From NCBI GenBank assembly GCA_963741385.1, contig CAVUHO010000010.1, positions 186,001-250,000 of the forward strand: 64,000 nucleotides of DNA, in the 5' to 3' direction. The position numbers were made by a program, and so were the translations under genes. Under the pieces are notes generated by a model. The model made no database searches. It was not told the DNA's origin and worked only from the letters and a program-made list of their open reading frames with translations. Positions within the stretch are counted from its first letter, which is position 1. Every line of letters begins with the position of its first letter. Below are positions 17,828-27,519 of the stretch, in pieces. Source of the stretch: Sulfomarinibacter sp963741385 (lineage in GTDB: Bacteria > Acidobacteriota > Thermoanaerobaculia > Thermoanaerobaculales > Sulfomarinibacteraceae).

Positions 17828-18712
17828 TCAAGAATGTTCTTTGGATCCAGCTTCGGCGTTCAATCGGACTCGACGCGCCGCACATTCAGCATATCCGTTG
17901 CAGCCGCGGCAAATGGGGTCATCGACAAAACCGAACTCGCTCGGCGCGCACACTGTGATGGTGGAGTCTTTGGCGGCGTCGAGCTCGGCCAGCAACGGCT
18001 CGTCTTCCAGCGCCACGATACCGTTCTCGCGCGCACGCGCGGCGGCGGCCCGCACCAGGGAGTCCCAGACGCGATTCCGGTCTTCAGCCTGAGCGCTCTC
18101 AGCCCGGACCTCGATCTTGGCCTTGCGCTTGGAGAGCTCGAAGCCGATCTTGCGGCGGCTGGGCAGCCGGCGCGTGGCGAGAAAGAAAAGGTAACCCGCG
18201 GAGGTCCCGGCAACGTTGACCAGACCGGCGACCAGACCCATGGACAGGCTCGAGTAAACGAGGATAGCCGCGGCGACGATCGCCAGGTACTTGACCTTGA
18301 CCGGGATGATGAAGAACAGCCGAAACTCCACCTCGGGGAAGAGGGTCGCGAAGGTGAACAGGAGGCACGAGCTGAAACCGAGATCTCCGAACAGCGGGCG
18401 TCCGATCAAGGCGGCGGTCACCGAGGCGCCGAAGGTGGCCACCATCCAGAAGACGAGGAACCGCGGCGAGCCCCAGCTGTCCTCCAGCGGCTTCGCCATG
18501 ATCCACAGCACCAACATCGAGATGAAAAACCAGAACATGCTCGAACCGTGGATGAACTGATAGGTCACCAGGGTCCACGGTCGCGAGCTCACGAGGCCCG
18601 GGATCAGGGCAAGGGCCTGCTGGCTGTCCTGCATCATGGTGCTGAGGATGAACACCGCGAAGTGGGCGAAGATCAGCCCCTCGGTCAGATGCCACTGTTC
18701 TCGCTGAATCAT
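17828..18712 (-). CDS. Rhomboid-fold membrane protein, probably proteolytically inactive
   Basis: This membrane protein of 294 residues has about six hydrophobic segments in the first 185 residues and a charged cytoplasmic tail. The rhomboid pattern is visible in PWTLVTYQFIHGSSMFW and LVFWMVATFGASVTAALIG. The serine motif region reads GFSSCLL instead of GxSG. The position of the catalytic His in the last helix (normally AHxxG) reads NVAGTSAG, without His. This suggests an inactive, iRhom- or derlin-like protein. The tail ends with CRGCNGYAEC, a possible metal or disulfide site. Its ATG overlaps the mutL stop (ATGA), so the two are translationally coupled. Confidence 0.8.
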   Translation of the reverse strand: MIQREQWHLTEGLIFAHFAVFILSTMMQDSQQALALIPGLVSSRPWTLVTYQFIHGSSMFWFFISMLVLWIMAKPLEDSWGSPRFLVFWMVATFGASVTAALIGRPLFGDLGFSSCLLFTFATLFPEVEFRLFFIIPVKVKYLAIVAAAILVYSSLSMGLVAGLVNVAGTSAGYLFFLATRRLPSRRKIGFELSKRKAKIEVRAESAQAEDRNRVWDSLVRAAAARARENGIVALEDEPLLAELDAAKDSTITVCAPSEFGFVDDPICRGCNGYAECAARRVRLNAEAGSKEHS

Positions 18713-20533
18713 CGTCTGCCGAGCCTCCGTTCCATTTCCTCCTGGCTCAAACGGAGGATGATGGGCCGTCCGTGCGGACAGCGGTAGGGGTTGTCCGTCG
18801 CCAACAGATCGTCGAGGAGGGCGCGCTGCTCGTCAACCGACAGACGGTGATTGACCTTGATGGCACCGCGGCACGACAGCGATGCCGCCAACTCCTCTTC
18901 GAGCTCCCGTGACGCATTCTCCGGGACGCCGTCGAGGGCGGTGGCGCGGTCGAGAACGCCCTCGACGACCTCCCTGACCGCCTGCTGGTCGAACTCCGGC
19001 GGGACCGACAGGATGCGGATGGTACTCGGGCCCGAAGAGCTCGGCTTCGATACCGACCTTCCGCAGGATGCCCTCCACATCGGGGAGGGCCGCGGCGTGG
19101 GCTTCGTCGACCTCGATCAGACACGGGGCCAAGAGACCTTGGGAGGGCGCCTCGCCGCCGGCCAGACGCCGGCGGATCCGGTCAAAGAGGACGCGCTCGT
19201 GGGCCACGTGCTGATCGACAATCACCAGACCGTGATCGTCCTCCAACAGCAGAAATGAATTCCGGTACTGCCCGATGAGGCGGCCGAAGGGCGTGTCGGC
19301 AGCCCCGGCTCTGGCTCCCGAACGGACCCGCGGGTGGTCCTTCTCCGGCCGCCAGATCGTCCCCTCCCCGTGGTCGCCGGCCGGCGGCCCGATCGACACC
19401 TCGCCATAGGCCGGGTGATCGAAAAGCGCACCACCACCAGCCGCGGCCTGGCGACCGCGGAGCAACTCCCCGTAACCACCCGCGCGCGGTTCGGTCATCC
19501 CGGGTGGGGGCGCACCGTCTTCCAACGATCGAATGTCGACCCGTCCCTGGGAGGCGGCGACACCCTCCCGCATCGCCCGTTCGATCAGGGCGAAGACCGA
19601 ACCGGATCGCGAAAATCGCACCTCCGCCTTGGCCGGGTGGACGTTGACATCCACCTCGTCGGGCGGCAGCCTCAGATCGACCACCACTCTGGCGCCGCCG
19701 AAACCACTCCCGGCCGATCGCAAGACCCGCAGCACCGCACCGACAACCAATCGATCGCGAACCGCCCGGCCGTTGACCAGTAAGGTGAGGGAAGGCCGGC
19801 CGCTGCCACCTCCCGGCGCCAGCAGACCCCGCACCCCGGCCTCGCCGGCCGTGGCGCCAAAGGCGACGACGTGGTCGGCGCCGCGCCACAGATCCTTGAG
19901 CCGCTGCGACGCGTCGGCCACCGCCGGCGCGTCGATCAGCACCCGCGAGCCGTGGCGCAGGACAAAGGCCACGTCGGGGCGGGCCAGGGCCGCACCCCAC
20001 AGGATTTCCTGCGCGTGGCGCAGCTCGGTCTCGGGCGAGCGCAGGAACTTCCTCCTGGCGGGGGTGTTGAAGAAGAGGTCGCCGACTTCGACAGTGGTGC
20101 CTCGGGTTCGAACGGCGCCGTCGGCCGCGAGAATGCGCCCCCCTTCGACCGTCACCCGCACCCCGCCCTGAGCGGGGTCGGCGGCGGTCACGAGGACGAA
20201 CCGCGAGACCGCAGCGATCGACGGCAGGGCCTCACCGCGAAAACCGAGGGTGGTGATGTGGTCGAGGTCGCCGGCCGCGCTGATCTTGGAGGTGGCGTGG
20301 CGTTCGAGCGCGAGCACGGCGTCGTCGGCGTCCATCCCGCACCCGTCGTCAGCCACGCGCACCCGGCTGCGGCCGCCGTTGACGAGATCGACCTCGATCC
20401 TGGTCGCCTCCGCATCGAGGCTGTTTTCGACCAGTTCCTTGACCACGGAGGCAGGCCGCTCCACCACCTCACCGGCGGCGATGCGGTTGATCAGACCATC
20501 CGACAGAACGTGAATGCGAGGCACGAGGGACAT
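18709..20533 (-). CDS. mutL: DNA mismatch repair protein MutL, frame interrupted once
   Basis: MutL links MutS mismatch recognition to strand cutting and repair. The GHKL ATPase domain is complete: LINRIAAGEVVERPASVVKE, DDGCGMD, TSKI and TLGFRGEALPSIAAV, then VNVHPAKAEVRF. The C-terminal dimerisation domain follows the FGRLIGQYRNSFLLLE and DQHVAHERVLFDR segments. The first frame fails after VGIEAELFGP, and the expected STIRILSVPPEFD continues in another frame to 18709. The break is one extra base in the GGGCCC region near 19026-19033. The full gene would encode about 607 residues. The endonuclease motif DQHAxxER is kept as DQHVAHER. A sequencing or assembly error is the simplest reading. Confidence 0.88.
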
Positions 20534-20569
20534 GATACCGGTAACGGACGTTGGAGAGCCACCGACCCC

Positions 20570-20985
20570 TGCAAATGAACGCAAAGGCGCGAAGACGCAA
20601 AGGCGCTCACCTATTCGGATGGTCCACAGATCACCCAGATGACCCAGATATCGGACCGAACGTAGAGACGCGGAGGCGGAACCGACGCGCCCCTGGCGCG
20701 TCGGCCGGGGAAGCGTCCGTCCGCGAGGGATGCTTGCATCCATCGCGGACGGGCACTTTCCCGGGAGCCGGCGATCCCGAGATCGCCGGCCTTCCGCCGG
20801 GCCACTCCAGGCAACCTCGTTGCCGCAGGTACCGCGCCTTTGCGCCTCTGCGTTGGATTCCGGGGCCGGAGGCTTTGTGAGGACTTCGTGTCTTGGTGTC
20901 TTCGTGGTTGCGACGAAACCTGGCTCTGTGTCCTCTGTGCCTCTGTGGTTTGCCCGGTGCGATGGATCTGCGTCAATCTGCGTGA
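20570..20985. repeat. CGCAAAGGCG-type low-complexity intergenic repeats
   Basis: The 480-bp gap between mutL and the next gene holds no plausible gene. It contains ACGCAAAGGCGCGAAGACGC (from 20580), GATCACCCAGATGACCCAGA (from 20631), CGCCTTTGCGCCTCTGCGTT (from 20846) and CTTCGTGTCTTGGTGTCTTC (from 20884). It also has a GGCCGGCGATCCCGAGATCGCCGGCC-like stem around 20766-20790. Each is a short word repeated with drift. Confidence 0.6.
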
Positions 20986-21016
20986 GCTGCGGGCAAAATG
21001 AGCGAGCCCGCCGACG

Positions 21017-21331
21017 TCACTTGACGTTGTTGAAAATCGAGAGGTCCGGTTTGGAGTCGGGAGTCACGATCCGGCTGGTGTCAGCCAGGTCTTCGCGGAT
21101 CAGGAGATCGATGAGGTGATCCCGGACGCCTGATTTTCCAGCTTTCTTGTACAGGCGCATGACCGTCGAGGGTTTGAGGTGAATTCCGGTCATGTGTTTG
21201 AGGTACTGGCAGAAGACCTTGGATCGGGACATGAACGAGGCCACGAGGATGAACAGCAGAAGGGCGATTGCAGCAACCGCACCCAGTTGGTACATGGCTG
21301 CGGGTCCGAGGTCGAGGAATTCCAGATCCAT
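21017..21331 (-). CDS. Small single-pass membrane protein of unknown function
   Basis: This protein of 104 residues has one strong transmembrane helix (about 15-35, YQLGAVAAIALLLFILVASF) and a cytoplasmic tail with basic patches (MRLYKKAGKSGVRDHLIDLL). I do not recognise a family. It starts 2 nt after the ftsK stop region and is probably co-transcribed with ftsK, so a role near the divisome or envelope is possible but unproven. Confidence 0.6.
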   Translation of the reverse strand: MDLEFLDLGPAAMYQLGAVAAIALLLFILVASFMSRSKVFCQYLKHMTGIHLKPSTVMRLYKKAGKSGVRDHLIDLLIREDLADTSRIVTPDSKPDLSIFNNVK

Positions 21332-21333
21332 GT

Positions 21334-23751
21334 TCAGTCTCCATCGCCATCCGGCGTGTCGTCATTGAGCGCGTGGGTCTCGTCGACCTCACCAAAGAAG
21401 TTTTCGGGCACCAACAACTCACGCCCCTTCGACCCGTCCAGCGGCCCCACCAGACCTTCCTTCTCCATCATATCCAGGAGTCGGGCTGATCGCGTGTAAC
21501 CCAGCCGCAACCGGCGTTGAATGTAGGAGGCCGAGGCCTTTCGGGTCTTCACTACCAACCGCGCCGCGGAGTCATACATGGGGTCCGAAATGTCGTCGAT
21601 GTCGTCGCCAGAGGCCGCCTTGCCACCGCGTTCCGGCGGCCCCAACGGTGGGTGCGACAGGACCTCGCGGTGGTACTCGGGTTTGCCGAACCTCTTGATA
21701 TAGCGGACCACGCTGTGGATTTCTTTTTCGGTGACCAGCGGCCCGTGCAGCCGCATGAGGCTGCCGCTGCCCGGTGGAAGAAACAGCATGTCGCCGCGAC
21801 CCAGCAGGTGCTCGGCGCCCATCGAGTCGAGAATGGTCCGCGAGTCGTAACGGGAGCGCACCCGGTAGGCGATGCGGCATGTGAAGTTGGCCTTGATGAT
21901 GCCGGTGAGGATGTCAACCGAGGGACGTTGCGTCGCACAGATCAGGTGAATGCCGACCGCGCGCGCTTTTTGCGCGAGCCGGGTAATGGACTCCTCCACG
22001 GCACGCCCGGAGGTGATCATCAGATCGGCGAGCTCGTCGATTACGATCACGATATAGGGCATTGCGTCGAGCACGGGCTCGTCACCATTGGCCTCTTCAT
22101 CGAGCTTTTTCCTCGCCCGCCGCAGCTGCACCGGGTCGCGCAACAGCTGGTTGTACTGCTGTAGATTGCGGACGCCGAGAGATGCGAGAACATGGTAGCG
22201 GCTGTCCATTTCGGCCACCGCCCAGCCCAGAGCATTGGCGGCTTTCTTGGGGTTGGAGATGATCGGGGTCAAGAGGTGGGGGATGTCGGCATACACGCCG
22301 AGCTCCACCATCTTGGGGTCGACGAGGATGAATTTGACCTCGTCGGGCCGTGCCTTGTACAGGATCGACATGATCATGGCGTTGAGTCCCACCGATTTGC
22401 CCGAACCGGTAAAACCGCCGATCAGCAGGTGCGGCATTCGCGCGAGATCGGAAAAGAACGGCTTGCCGCGGATGTCGACGCCGAGGCTCAGGGTGAGCAG
22501 GGACTGGGCGCGCTGAAACTCCGGCGCCTCGACCAGCTGCCGAAGCCGGATGACCTCCGGTTCCGGGCTCGGCACCTCGATACCGACCGTTGCGCGGCCC
22601 GGGATGCGGTCGATCCGGACCGACTCGGTGCGCAGGGCCAGTGCCAGGTCTTCGGACAGGTTCTGCACCGCCGAGATCTTCACACCGGAGTCGAGCCGGA
22701 ACTCGTAGGTCGTGATGACCGGACCGGTGCGGATGTTGATCACCTCGCCGCGGACCTTGAACTCGCCGCACTTCGTGGTGATCAGCTTGCCCATTTCGAT
22801 GAGCGCCGCCGAGTCGCGCTCCGGCGCCTCCTCGGCCACTTCGAGAAAGGACTCCTTGGGGAGATCGTAGCTCTCGAGGTCCTCCACGAAATCGAACTCT
22901 TCCTGCACATCGGGTGGTGTCGGCTTCGCCTTCGCCTCGGTCTTCGGTCGCGCCGGGGCCGGGGCGCGCTTTTTGGCGACCTGCGGCGCCGGCGGACCTT
23001 CGACGGTGGGCTCTTCGGCCTGTTTTCGCAGGATCCGGAATCGACCGCGCCCCTCCACCTCCTTGACGGTCAGCGAACCCTTGTACTCGTCGTCGCCCTC
23101 CATGCGCTGAATTTGCCGCTCGAAGACCCGTTGCTTTGCCTGCTCATCCGCCTTCTCCCGAAGCCGGTCGGATCGCTGCCGACGCCGTTGGTGCCAGTGA
23201 TCGCGGATCCGTTCGGACAACCGATCGGCATACGCCCCCGCCGAGGCGCCCGAGATCAGCAGCACCCCGATCACGAGCAGGAATGACAACACCACCACGC
23301 CGCCCACCGGGCCTGCAAAACCGGTCAACAGCTCGGTCCCGGCGAGACCCACAAACCCCCCGGCCGACACCCGACCGTCGCGGAACGGCAGGTCAGTACC
23401 GACCATCGCCGCGAATCCGGGCAGCGCCAACAGGATGGCGGCCCAGCCGACGCCGACGATCCGTGGGTTGGCCGTCGGCGACTGTCGGAGCATCCGCCAC
23501 CCGATCACCGCTGCCGCCACGGGCAGGAGGAACGAAGTGATGCCGATAAAATTGAACAATGCGGCGGACAGGGTCGCCCCCAGCCAACCGGCGAGATTGT
23601 CGGGCGACGACCTCAGGGTGGAGGCGTGAAAGGGGCTCGGGTCGAGCGGCGAGTGGGAGAGCAGCGCCACCACCAACAGCAGCGAGCCCAACAGCAGAGC
23701 CACCGCGACCGCCTCGCGGACCACTCGCTCTTTCACCGCAACCACCCCCAT
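21334..23751 (-). CDS. ftsK: DNA translocase FtsK/SpoIIIE
   Basis: This is the septal DNA pump that clears chromosome ends during division, 805 residues. Four N-terminal membrane helices lie within about residues 10-165. A charged linker follows (about 190-330), then the RecA-like motor with Walker A GFTGSGKSVGLNAM (about 440) and Walker B region VIVIDELADLMI. The C-terminal winged-helix gamma domain (ASASYIQRRLRLGYTRSARL) would read KOPS-type DNA. The start may be ATG at 23751, overlapping uppP by 19 bp, or GTG at 23736, which gives a GTGA overlap. The ATG is given here. Confidence 0.95.
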   Translation of the reverse strand: MGVVAVKERVVREAVAVALLLGSLLLVVALLSHSPLDPSPFHASTLRSSPDNLAGWLGATLSAALFNFIGITSFLLPVAAAVIGWRMLRQSPTANPRIVGVGWAAILLALPGFAAMVGTDLPFRDGRVSAGGFVGLAGTELLTGFAGPVGGVVVLSFLLVIGVLLISGASAGAYADRLSERIRDHWHQRRRQRSDRLREKADEQAKQRVFERQIQRMEGDDEYKGSLTVKEVEGRGRFRILRKQAEEPTVEGPPAPQVAKKRAPAPARPKTEAKAKPTPPDVQEEFDFVEDLESYDLPKESFLEVAEEAPERDSAALIEMGKLITTKCGEFKVRGEVINIRTGPVITTYEFRLDSGVKISAVQNLSEDLALALRTESVRIDRIPGRATVGIEVPSPEPEVIRLRQLVEAPEFQRAQSLLTLSLGVDIRGKPFFSDLARMPHLLIGGFTGSGKSVGLNAMIMSILYKARPDEVKFILVDPKMVELGVYADIPHLLTPIISNPKKAANALGWAVAEMDSRYHVLASLGVRNLQQYNQLLRDPVQLRRARKKLDEEANGDEPVLDAMPYIVIVIDELADLMITSGRAVEESITRLAQKARAVGIHLICATQRPSVDILTGIIKANFTCRIAYRVRSRYDSRTILDSMGAEHLLGRGDMLFLPPGSGSLMRLHGPLVTEKEIHSVVRYIKRFGKPEYHREVLSHPPLGPPERGGKAASGDDIDDISDPMYDSAARLVVKTRKASASYIQRRLRLGYTRSARLLDMMEKEGLVGPLDGSKGRELLVPENFFGEVDETHALNDDTPDGDGD

Positions 23752-24518
23752 GCGATCACCAGAATCCCGAGCGGAATGCAGTACCAGGCGAAACGGTGGA
23801 ATACCCGGCTCGAGACCGTTTTGATCACGAGGGCGAGGGCGAAGTAGCCGGTGATCGCTGCCGCTGCCGCGCCGACCAGACAGGCGAGGCCGAATCCGTT
23901 GAGCTGGTGACCGGGCATCTGCCATTCGCCGTACACCTCGAGAACTGCAGCCGCGGCGATGGCCGGCACGGAGAGCAGGAACGAAAAACGGGCGGCCCAC
24001 GCCCTCTCCATGCCGCCGGCGATCCCCGCCGCGATGGTCACCCCGGAACGGGAAAGACCGGGGAATACGGCCATACCCTGCGCCAAACCCACTGCGAGAG
24101 CCTGCCGCCACGTCATCCGGTGTTGATCGCTCTGACCGCCGGGAAACCATGCCGTCGAGGCAACCACCCCACCGGTGAGCAGCAGCGCCGCGCCGACCCA
24201 CAGCGGTTTCACAAAGGCCGCAACCGCGATTGAGCGGAGCGGAAACGCCAGCACGGCGGTGGCAACGGTTCCGGCGGCGATCAGCCCGATCAGCCGGCGG
24301 CCGCTGCGCGTGGAGACCCATTCGACGATGTGTCGGCGTTCGAACCACACCACAGCTGCCGCGGTCCCGACGTGCAGCATGGCGTCAAACACCACGCCCG
24401 GTTGACTGAAGCCAGGAATCAACATCTGCGCCAGCGCCAGGTGGCCGGACGACGAGACCGGGAGGAACTCGGTCAATCCCTGGAGTACGCCGAGCAAGGC
24501 AGCGATCCACCACGTCAT
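23733..24518 (-). CDS. uppP: Undecaprenyl-diphosphatase UppP (BacA)
   Basis: This polytopic membrane phosphatase recycles undecaprenyl diphosphate to the monophosphate carrier for cell-wall synthesis. It has 261 residues, normal for the family. The two signature segments are present: GLTEFLPVSSSGHLALAQ (14-31) with the catalytic Glu17, and VFPGLSRSGVTIAAG (about 153-167). About seven to eight hydrophobic helices are visible. It overlaps ftsK downstream and lies 125 bp after rsmA, on the same strand. Confidence 0.95.
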   Translation of the reverse strand: MTWWIAALLGVLQGLTEFLPVSSSGHLALAQMLIPGFSQPGVVFDAMLHVGTAAAVVWFERRHIVEWVSTRSGRRLIGLIAAGTVATAVLAFPLRSIAVAAFVKPLWVGAALLLTGGVVASTAWFPGGQSDQHRMTWRQALAVGLAQGMAVFPGLSRSGVTIAAGIAGGMERAWAARFSFLLSVPAIAAAAVLEVYGEWQMPGHQLNGFGLACLVGAAAAAITGYFALALVIKTVSSRVFHRFAWYCIPLGILVIAWGWLR

Positions 24519-24643
24519 CCGACGCAGCCCATCCCGGACCGCATACCACCGTTTCGAAGGTGGTCCAACCGACGATCTTCAGTCCGCAATTCCATGCCCC
24601 TCAAATGGTATCACTTCCCGGCAAGTCCCTGCCAACGACCAAC

Positions 24644-25405
24644 TTATGGCTGACTCGAAAGGCGAATCCACCCATCGAGGGCGACCGTGCCCGGGCGTTG
24701 GGACGGGTCGAGACCGGCAGCCTCGATGGCTGCGGCATCGCGCAGCGGGGCGGCGGCGTTGCTCAACATCTTTCGCGGCCTGGTGAGAGCGTGGGCGGCG
24801 AGGGCGAGACCCGCGGCGATCGTCTCGTGGTCGTACGCGGGTGGGTGGAGATCGACCACGAGAACGCTTGAAACCACCTTCGGTGCCGGGCGAAACGCCC
24901 GCGGACCAACGTCGAAGAGGAGCCGCGCCTCCCCCCAGGCCGCGCGTTCCAGCGCCAGCAACCCGTGACCACGCCCCCCGGGAACTGCCACCACCCGGTT
25001 GGCCACCTCGCGCTGCAACATCACCACCAGGCGGGTGAAGAGGTCGTGGCGGGGCAGGAGCCTGCGCAGGATGGCCGTGCCCACCGAATACGGGAGGTTG
25101 GCGGCGACCTGCCATGGCGATTCGGCTTCCAGGGTATCGAGATCCTCCCGAAGCGCATCGACATTCCGGATCTCGAGGCCGCGGGGGCCGAATCGCTGTC
25201 GAAGGGGCGGCACGAGGTTCCCGTCGAGTTCGAGAGCGAGCACCTTCTCGAACCTCTCCAGCAGATGTTCGGTCAGCGCCCCGCGTCCCGGTCCGATCTC
25301 GAGGACCCGCGGCGGTTCGTCGGCCAGCGCAGCCACAATCCGCTCGGCGACACTTCCGTCGACGAGGAAGTTCTGACCCATGCGGTGACGTTTCGGTCTT
25401 CCCAT
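24644..25405 (-). CDS. rsmA: 16S rRNA (adenine1518/1519-N6)-dimethyltransferase RsmA (KsgA)
   Basis: This SAM-dependent enzyme dimethylates two adjacent adenines in helix 45 of 16S rRNA. It has 253 residues. RHRMGQNFLVDGSVAERIV at the start, EIGPGRGALT (36-45) and NLPYSVGTAIL (103-113) are diagnostic. ATG at 25405 begins the homology. The frame is open further upstream through the octamer repeat, which cannot be coding. It lies about 100 bp after trpA, separated by a TTTCGGAT array. Confidence 0.95.
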   Translation of the reverse strand: MGRPKRHRMGQNFLVDGSVAERIVAALADEPPRVLEIGPGRGALTEHLLERFEKVLALELDGNLVPPLRQRFGPRGLEIRNVDALREDLDTLEAESPWQVAANLPYSVGTAILRRLLPRHDLFTRLVVMLQREVANRVVAVPGGRGHGLLALERAAWGEARLLFDVGPRAFRPAPKVVSSVLVVDLHPPAYDHETIAAGLALAAHALTRPRKMLSNAAAPLRDAAAIEAAGLDPSQRPGTVALDGWIRLSSQP

Positions 25406-25461
25406 ACTGGTCAGATTTGGGTTTCTCTCGGCCCCCACCAGCGGAGACGGCGGGAGGGTGG

Positions 25462-25498
25462 GAAATCCGAAATCCGAAATCCGAAATCCGAAATCCGG
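25462..25498. repeat. ATCCGAAA octamer array between trpA and rsmA
   Basis: More than four consecutive ATCCGAAA units lie directly upstream of the trpA stop region, on the boundary between the trp operon and rsmA. It is the same word as the arrays at 31935-32044 and 62331-62438. Confidence 0.8.
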
Positions 25499-25508
25499 TA
25501 CGGCACGA

Positions 25509-26306
25509 TCAGCGCTTGCATGCCGCGGCCAACGTGGTGGCAAACCGCTCGACCTCGTCGGCGAGTTCGTCGCAGTCGCCGAGCGCGCCGATCCGGCTGA
25601 CGATGGCCGACCCGACCACCACGCCGTCGGCTTTCGCCGCCACCTTCGCAACCTGCTCCGAAGTGGAGATCCCGAAGCCGACGGCAATCGGCAGTCGCGA
25701 GGCTCTGTGGGCGGCCTTGATGTTCTTTTCGAGCTCCGCGTCGAGATCCTGGCGCGCCCCGGTCACCCCGGTCCGCGACACCAGATAGAGAAAGCCGCCG
25801 CCAAACTGCGCCGCGGCCTTCATGCGCTTGCGGCCCGATGTGGGCGTGACCAGCATGATCAGATCGAGCCCGGCGGGACCCAGGGCCTCCTCGAACGGCA
25901 CCATTTCCTCGGCGGGTACGTCGGTGAACAACACCCCGTCGACCCCCGCCGCCGCCGCGTCCACGGCAAATTTTTCGAGTCCGTAACGGATGACCGGGTT
26001 GGCGTAGGTGAACAGCACAATGGGGAGCTCGACATCCTGACGGACGAGCGCAATGGTCGCCAGCACCCCCGACAATGTCGTCCCAGACGCCAGGGCGCGT
26101 TCGGCCGCCCGCTGATTGGTCGGACCGTCGGCAATAGGATCCGAAAACGGTACGCCCAGCTCGAGGATGTCCGCTCCCGCCCGTTCGAGGGCATGGATGA
26201 TGTCGACGGTCCGCGCGAGGTTGGGATCGCCGGCGGTCACATAGGGCACGAAGGCGGCCCGTTTGGCACGGCCGGCGATCCGGAAGGCTTCCCGCAGGCG
26301 GCTCAC
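25509..26306 (-). CDS. trpA: Tryptophan synthase alpha subunit
   Basis: TrpA splits indole-3-glycerol phosphate to indole and glyceraldehyde 3-phosphate and channels indole to TrpB. It has 265 residues. LELGVPFSDPIADGPTNQRA carries the catalytic Glu region, TYANPVIRYGL and the catalytic-Asp loop VDGVLFTDVPAEE are present, and VGFGISTSEQV binds phosphate. The start is GTG at 26306, whose GTGA overlaps the trpB stop. The longer frame to 26465 is a shadow of trpB. It is the last trp gene, followed by an octamer array and rsmA. Confidence 0.96.
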   Translation of the reverse strand: MSRLREAFRIAGRAKRAAFVPYVTAGDPNLARTVDIIHALERAGADILELGVPFSDPIADGPTNQRAAERALASGTTLSGVLATIALVRQDVELPIVLFTYANPVIRYGLEKFAVDAAAAGVDGVLFTDVPAEEMVPFEEALGPAGLDLIMLVTPTSGRKRMKAAAQFGGGFLYLVSRTGVTGARQDLDAELEKNIKAAHRASRLPIAVGFGISTSEQVAKVAAKADGVVVGSAIVSRIGALGDCDELADEVERFATTLAAACKR

Positions 26307-27499
26307 GACCCACCCCCCTCGACCAGCGCCACCTCGCCGAGGTCCTTGTCCCCCCGTCCGGAGAGGTTGATGAGGATGTTGGTGCCCAGCGACATCGGCG
26401 GCGCCACCCTGGCCGCGTAGGCGATGGCGTGTGCGGACTCGAGCGCCGGGATGATCCCCTCGCACTCGGCCAGGAGGTGAAAGGCCGCGATGGCCGCAGC
26501 GTCATCGACACAGGTGTAGGCGACGCGTCCGCTCTCCTGCCACTGGACGTGCTCCGGACCGACCGCCGGGTAGTCGAGACCCGCCGAGACCGAATGCGTC
26601 CGCAGCACCTGGCCGTCGCCGTTCTGCAACACCCGGGTCCGGGTGCCGTGGAGAACCCCCGTCGCGGCGCTGCCGGTGAACCTGGCCGCGTGCTCGCCCG
26701 GCTCGAGGCTGCGTCCGCCGGCCTCGACTCCCACCAGCGCCACCGCTTCGTGCGGAACAAATGCGGTGAACATCCCGGCGGCGTTGGAGCCTCCTCCGAC
26801 ACACGCGACCACCAGATCCGGCAGCGTCCGGGTCGCCTTTTTGAACTGCGCGATGGCCTCACGGCCGATCACCGTCTGAAAGTCGCGCACCATCATCGGG
26901 AAGGGGTGCGGGCCGAGCACCGAACCGAGGATGTAGTGGGTCGTGTGGACGTTGGTGACCCAGTCGCGAAGCGCCTCGTTGATGGCGTCCTTGAGCGTGC
27001 ACGAGCCCGCCTCCACCGCCACCACCTCGGCCCCCATCAACCGCATCCGCACGACGTTGAGCTCCTGGCGCCGCATGTCCTCCGAACCCATGTAGACCCG
27101 GCATTCGAGCCCGAGCAGGGCGGCCGCCGTCGCCACCGCCACCCCGTGCTGGCCGGCGCCGGTTTCGGCGATCACCCGCTCCTTGCCCATCTCGCACGTC
27201 AGCAAAGCCTGGCCGAGGGCGTTGTTGATCTTGTGGGCCCCGGTGTGGCACAGGTCCTCGCGCTTGAGCCAGATGCGGGCGCCGCCGAGCCGGGCCGACA
27301 ACCGCCGCGCCTGGTACAACGGGGTGGGCCGGCCCACGAAATCGGTCAGGAGTTCGTCGAGCCGCGCCTGAAAGTCCCGGTCGTGCGAAGCCTTTCGATA
27401 GGCAGCCTCGAGCTCGGCCAGCGGGGCCATCAGGGTCTCGGGCACGAACTTGCCGCCATAATCACCAAAATAGCCGCGGGAGTCGGGGAGCTTCTTCAT
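26303..27499 (-). CDS. trpB: Tryptophan synthase beta subunit
   Basis: This PLP enzyme condenses indole with serine to give tryptophan. It has 398 residues, typical of TrpB1. YFGDYGGKFVPETLM opens the protein. The PLP lysine is in HTGAHKINNALGQ, and ETGAGQHGVA and CVGGGSNAAGMF (phosphate binding) follow. It starts about 250 bp after the PD40 lipoprotein gene that splits the trp operon. A purine-rich run, an octamer array and a GCTCCCCT repeat lie between them. Confidence 0.97.
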   Translation of the reverse strand: MKKLPDSRGYFGDYGGKFVPETLMAPLAELEAAYRKASHDRDFQARLDELLTDFVGRPTPLYQARRLSARLGGARIWLKREDLCHTGAHKINNALGQALLTCEMGKERVIAETGAGQHGVAVATAAALLGLECRVYMGSEDMRRQELNVVRMRLMGAEVVAVEAGSCTLKDAINEALRDWVTNVHTTHYILGSVLGPHPFPMMVRDFQTVIGREAIAQFKKATRTLPDLVVACVGGGSNAAGMFTAFVPHEAVALVGVEAGGRSLEPGEHAARFTGSAATGVLHGTRTRVLQNGDGQVLRTHSVSAGLDYPAVGPEHVQWQESGRVAYTCVDDAAAIAAFHLLAECEGIIPALESAHAIAYAARVAPPMSLGTNILINLSGRGDKDLGEVALVEGGGS

Positions 27500-27519
27500 C
27501 AGGTCCAGATTCTACCTGA

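Noticed and set aside
24644..25687. The long frame upstream of rsmA as a fused protein
   Set aside because: It translates an ATCCGAAA array and a shadow of trpA. The RsmA homology begins at the ATG at 25405.
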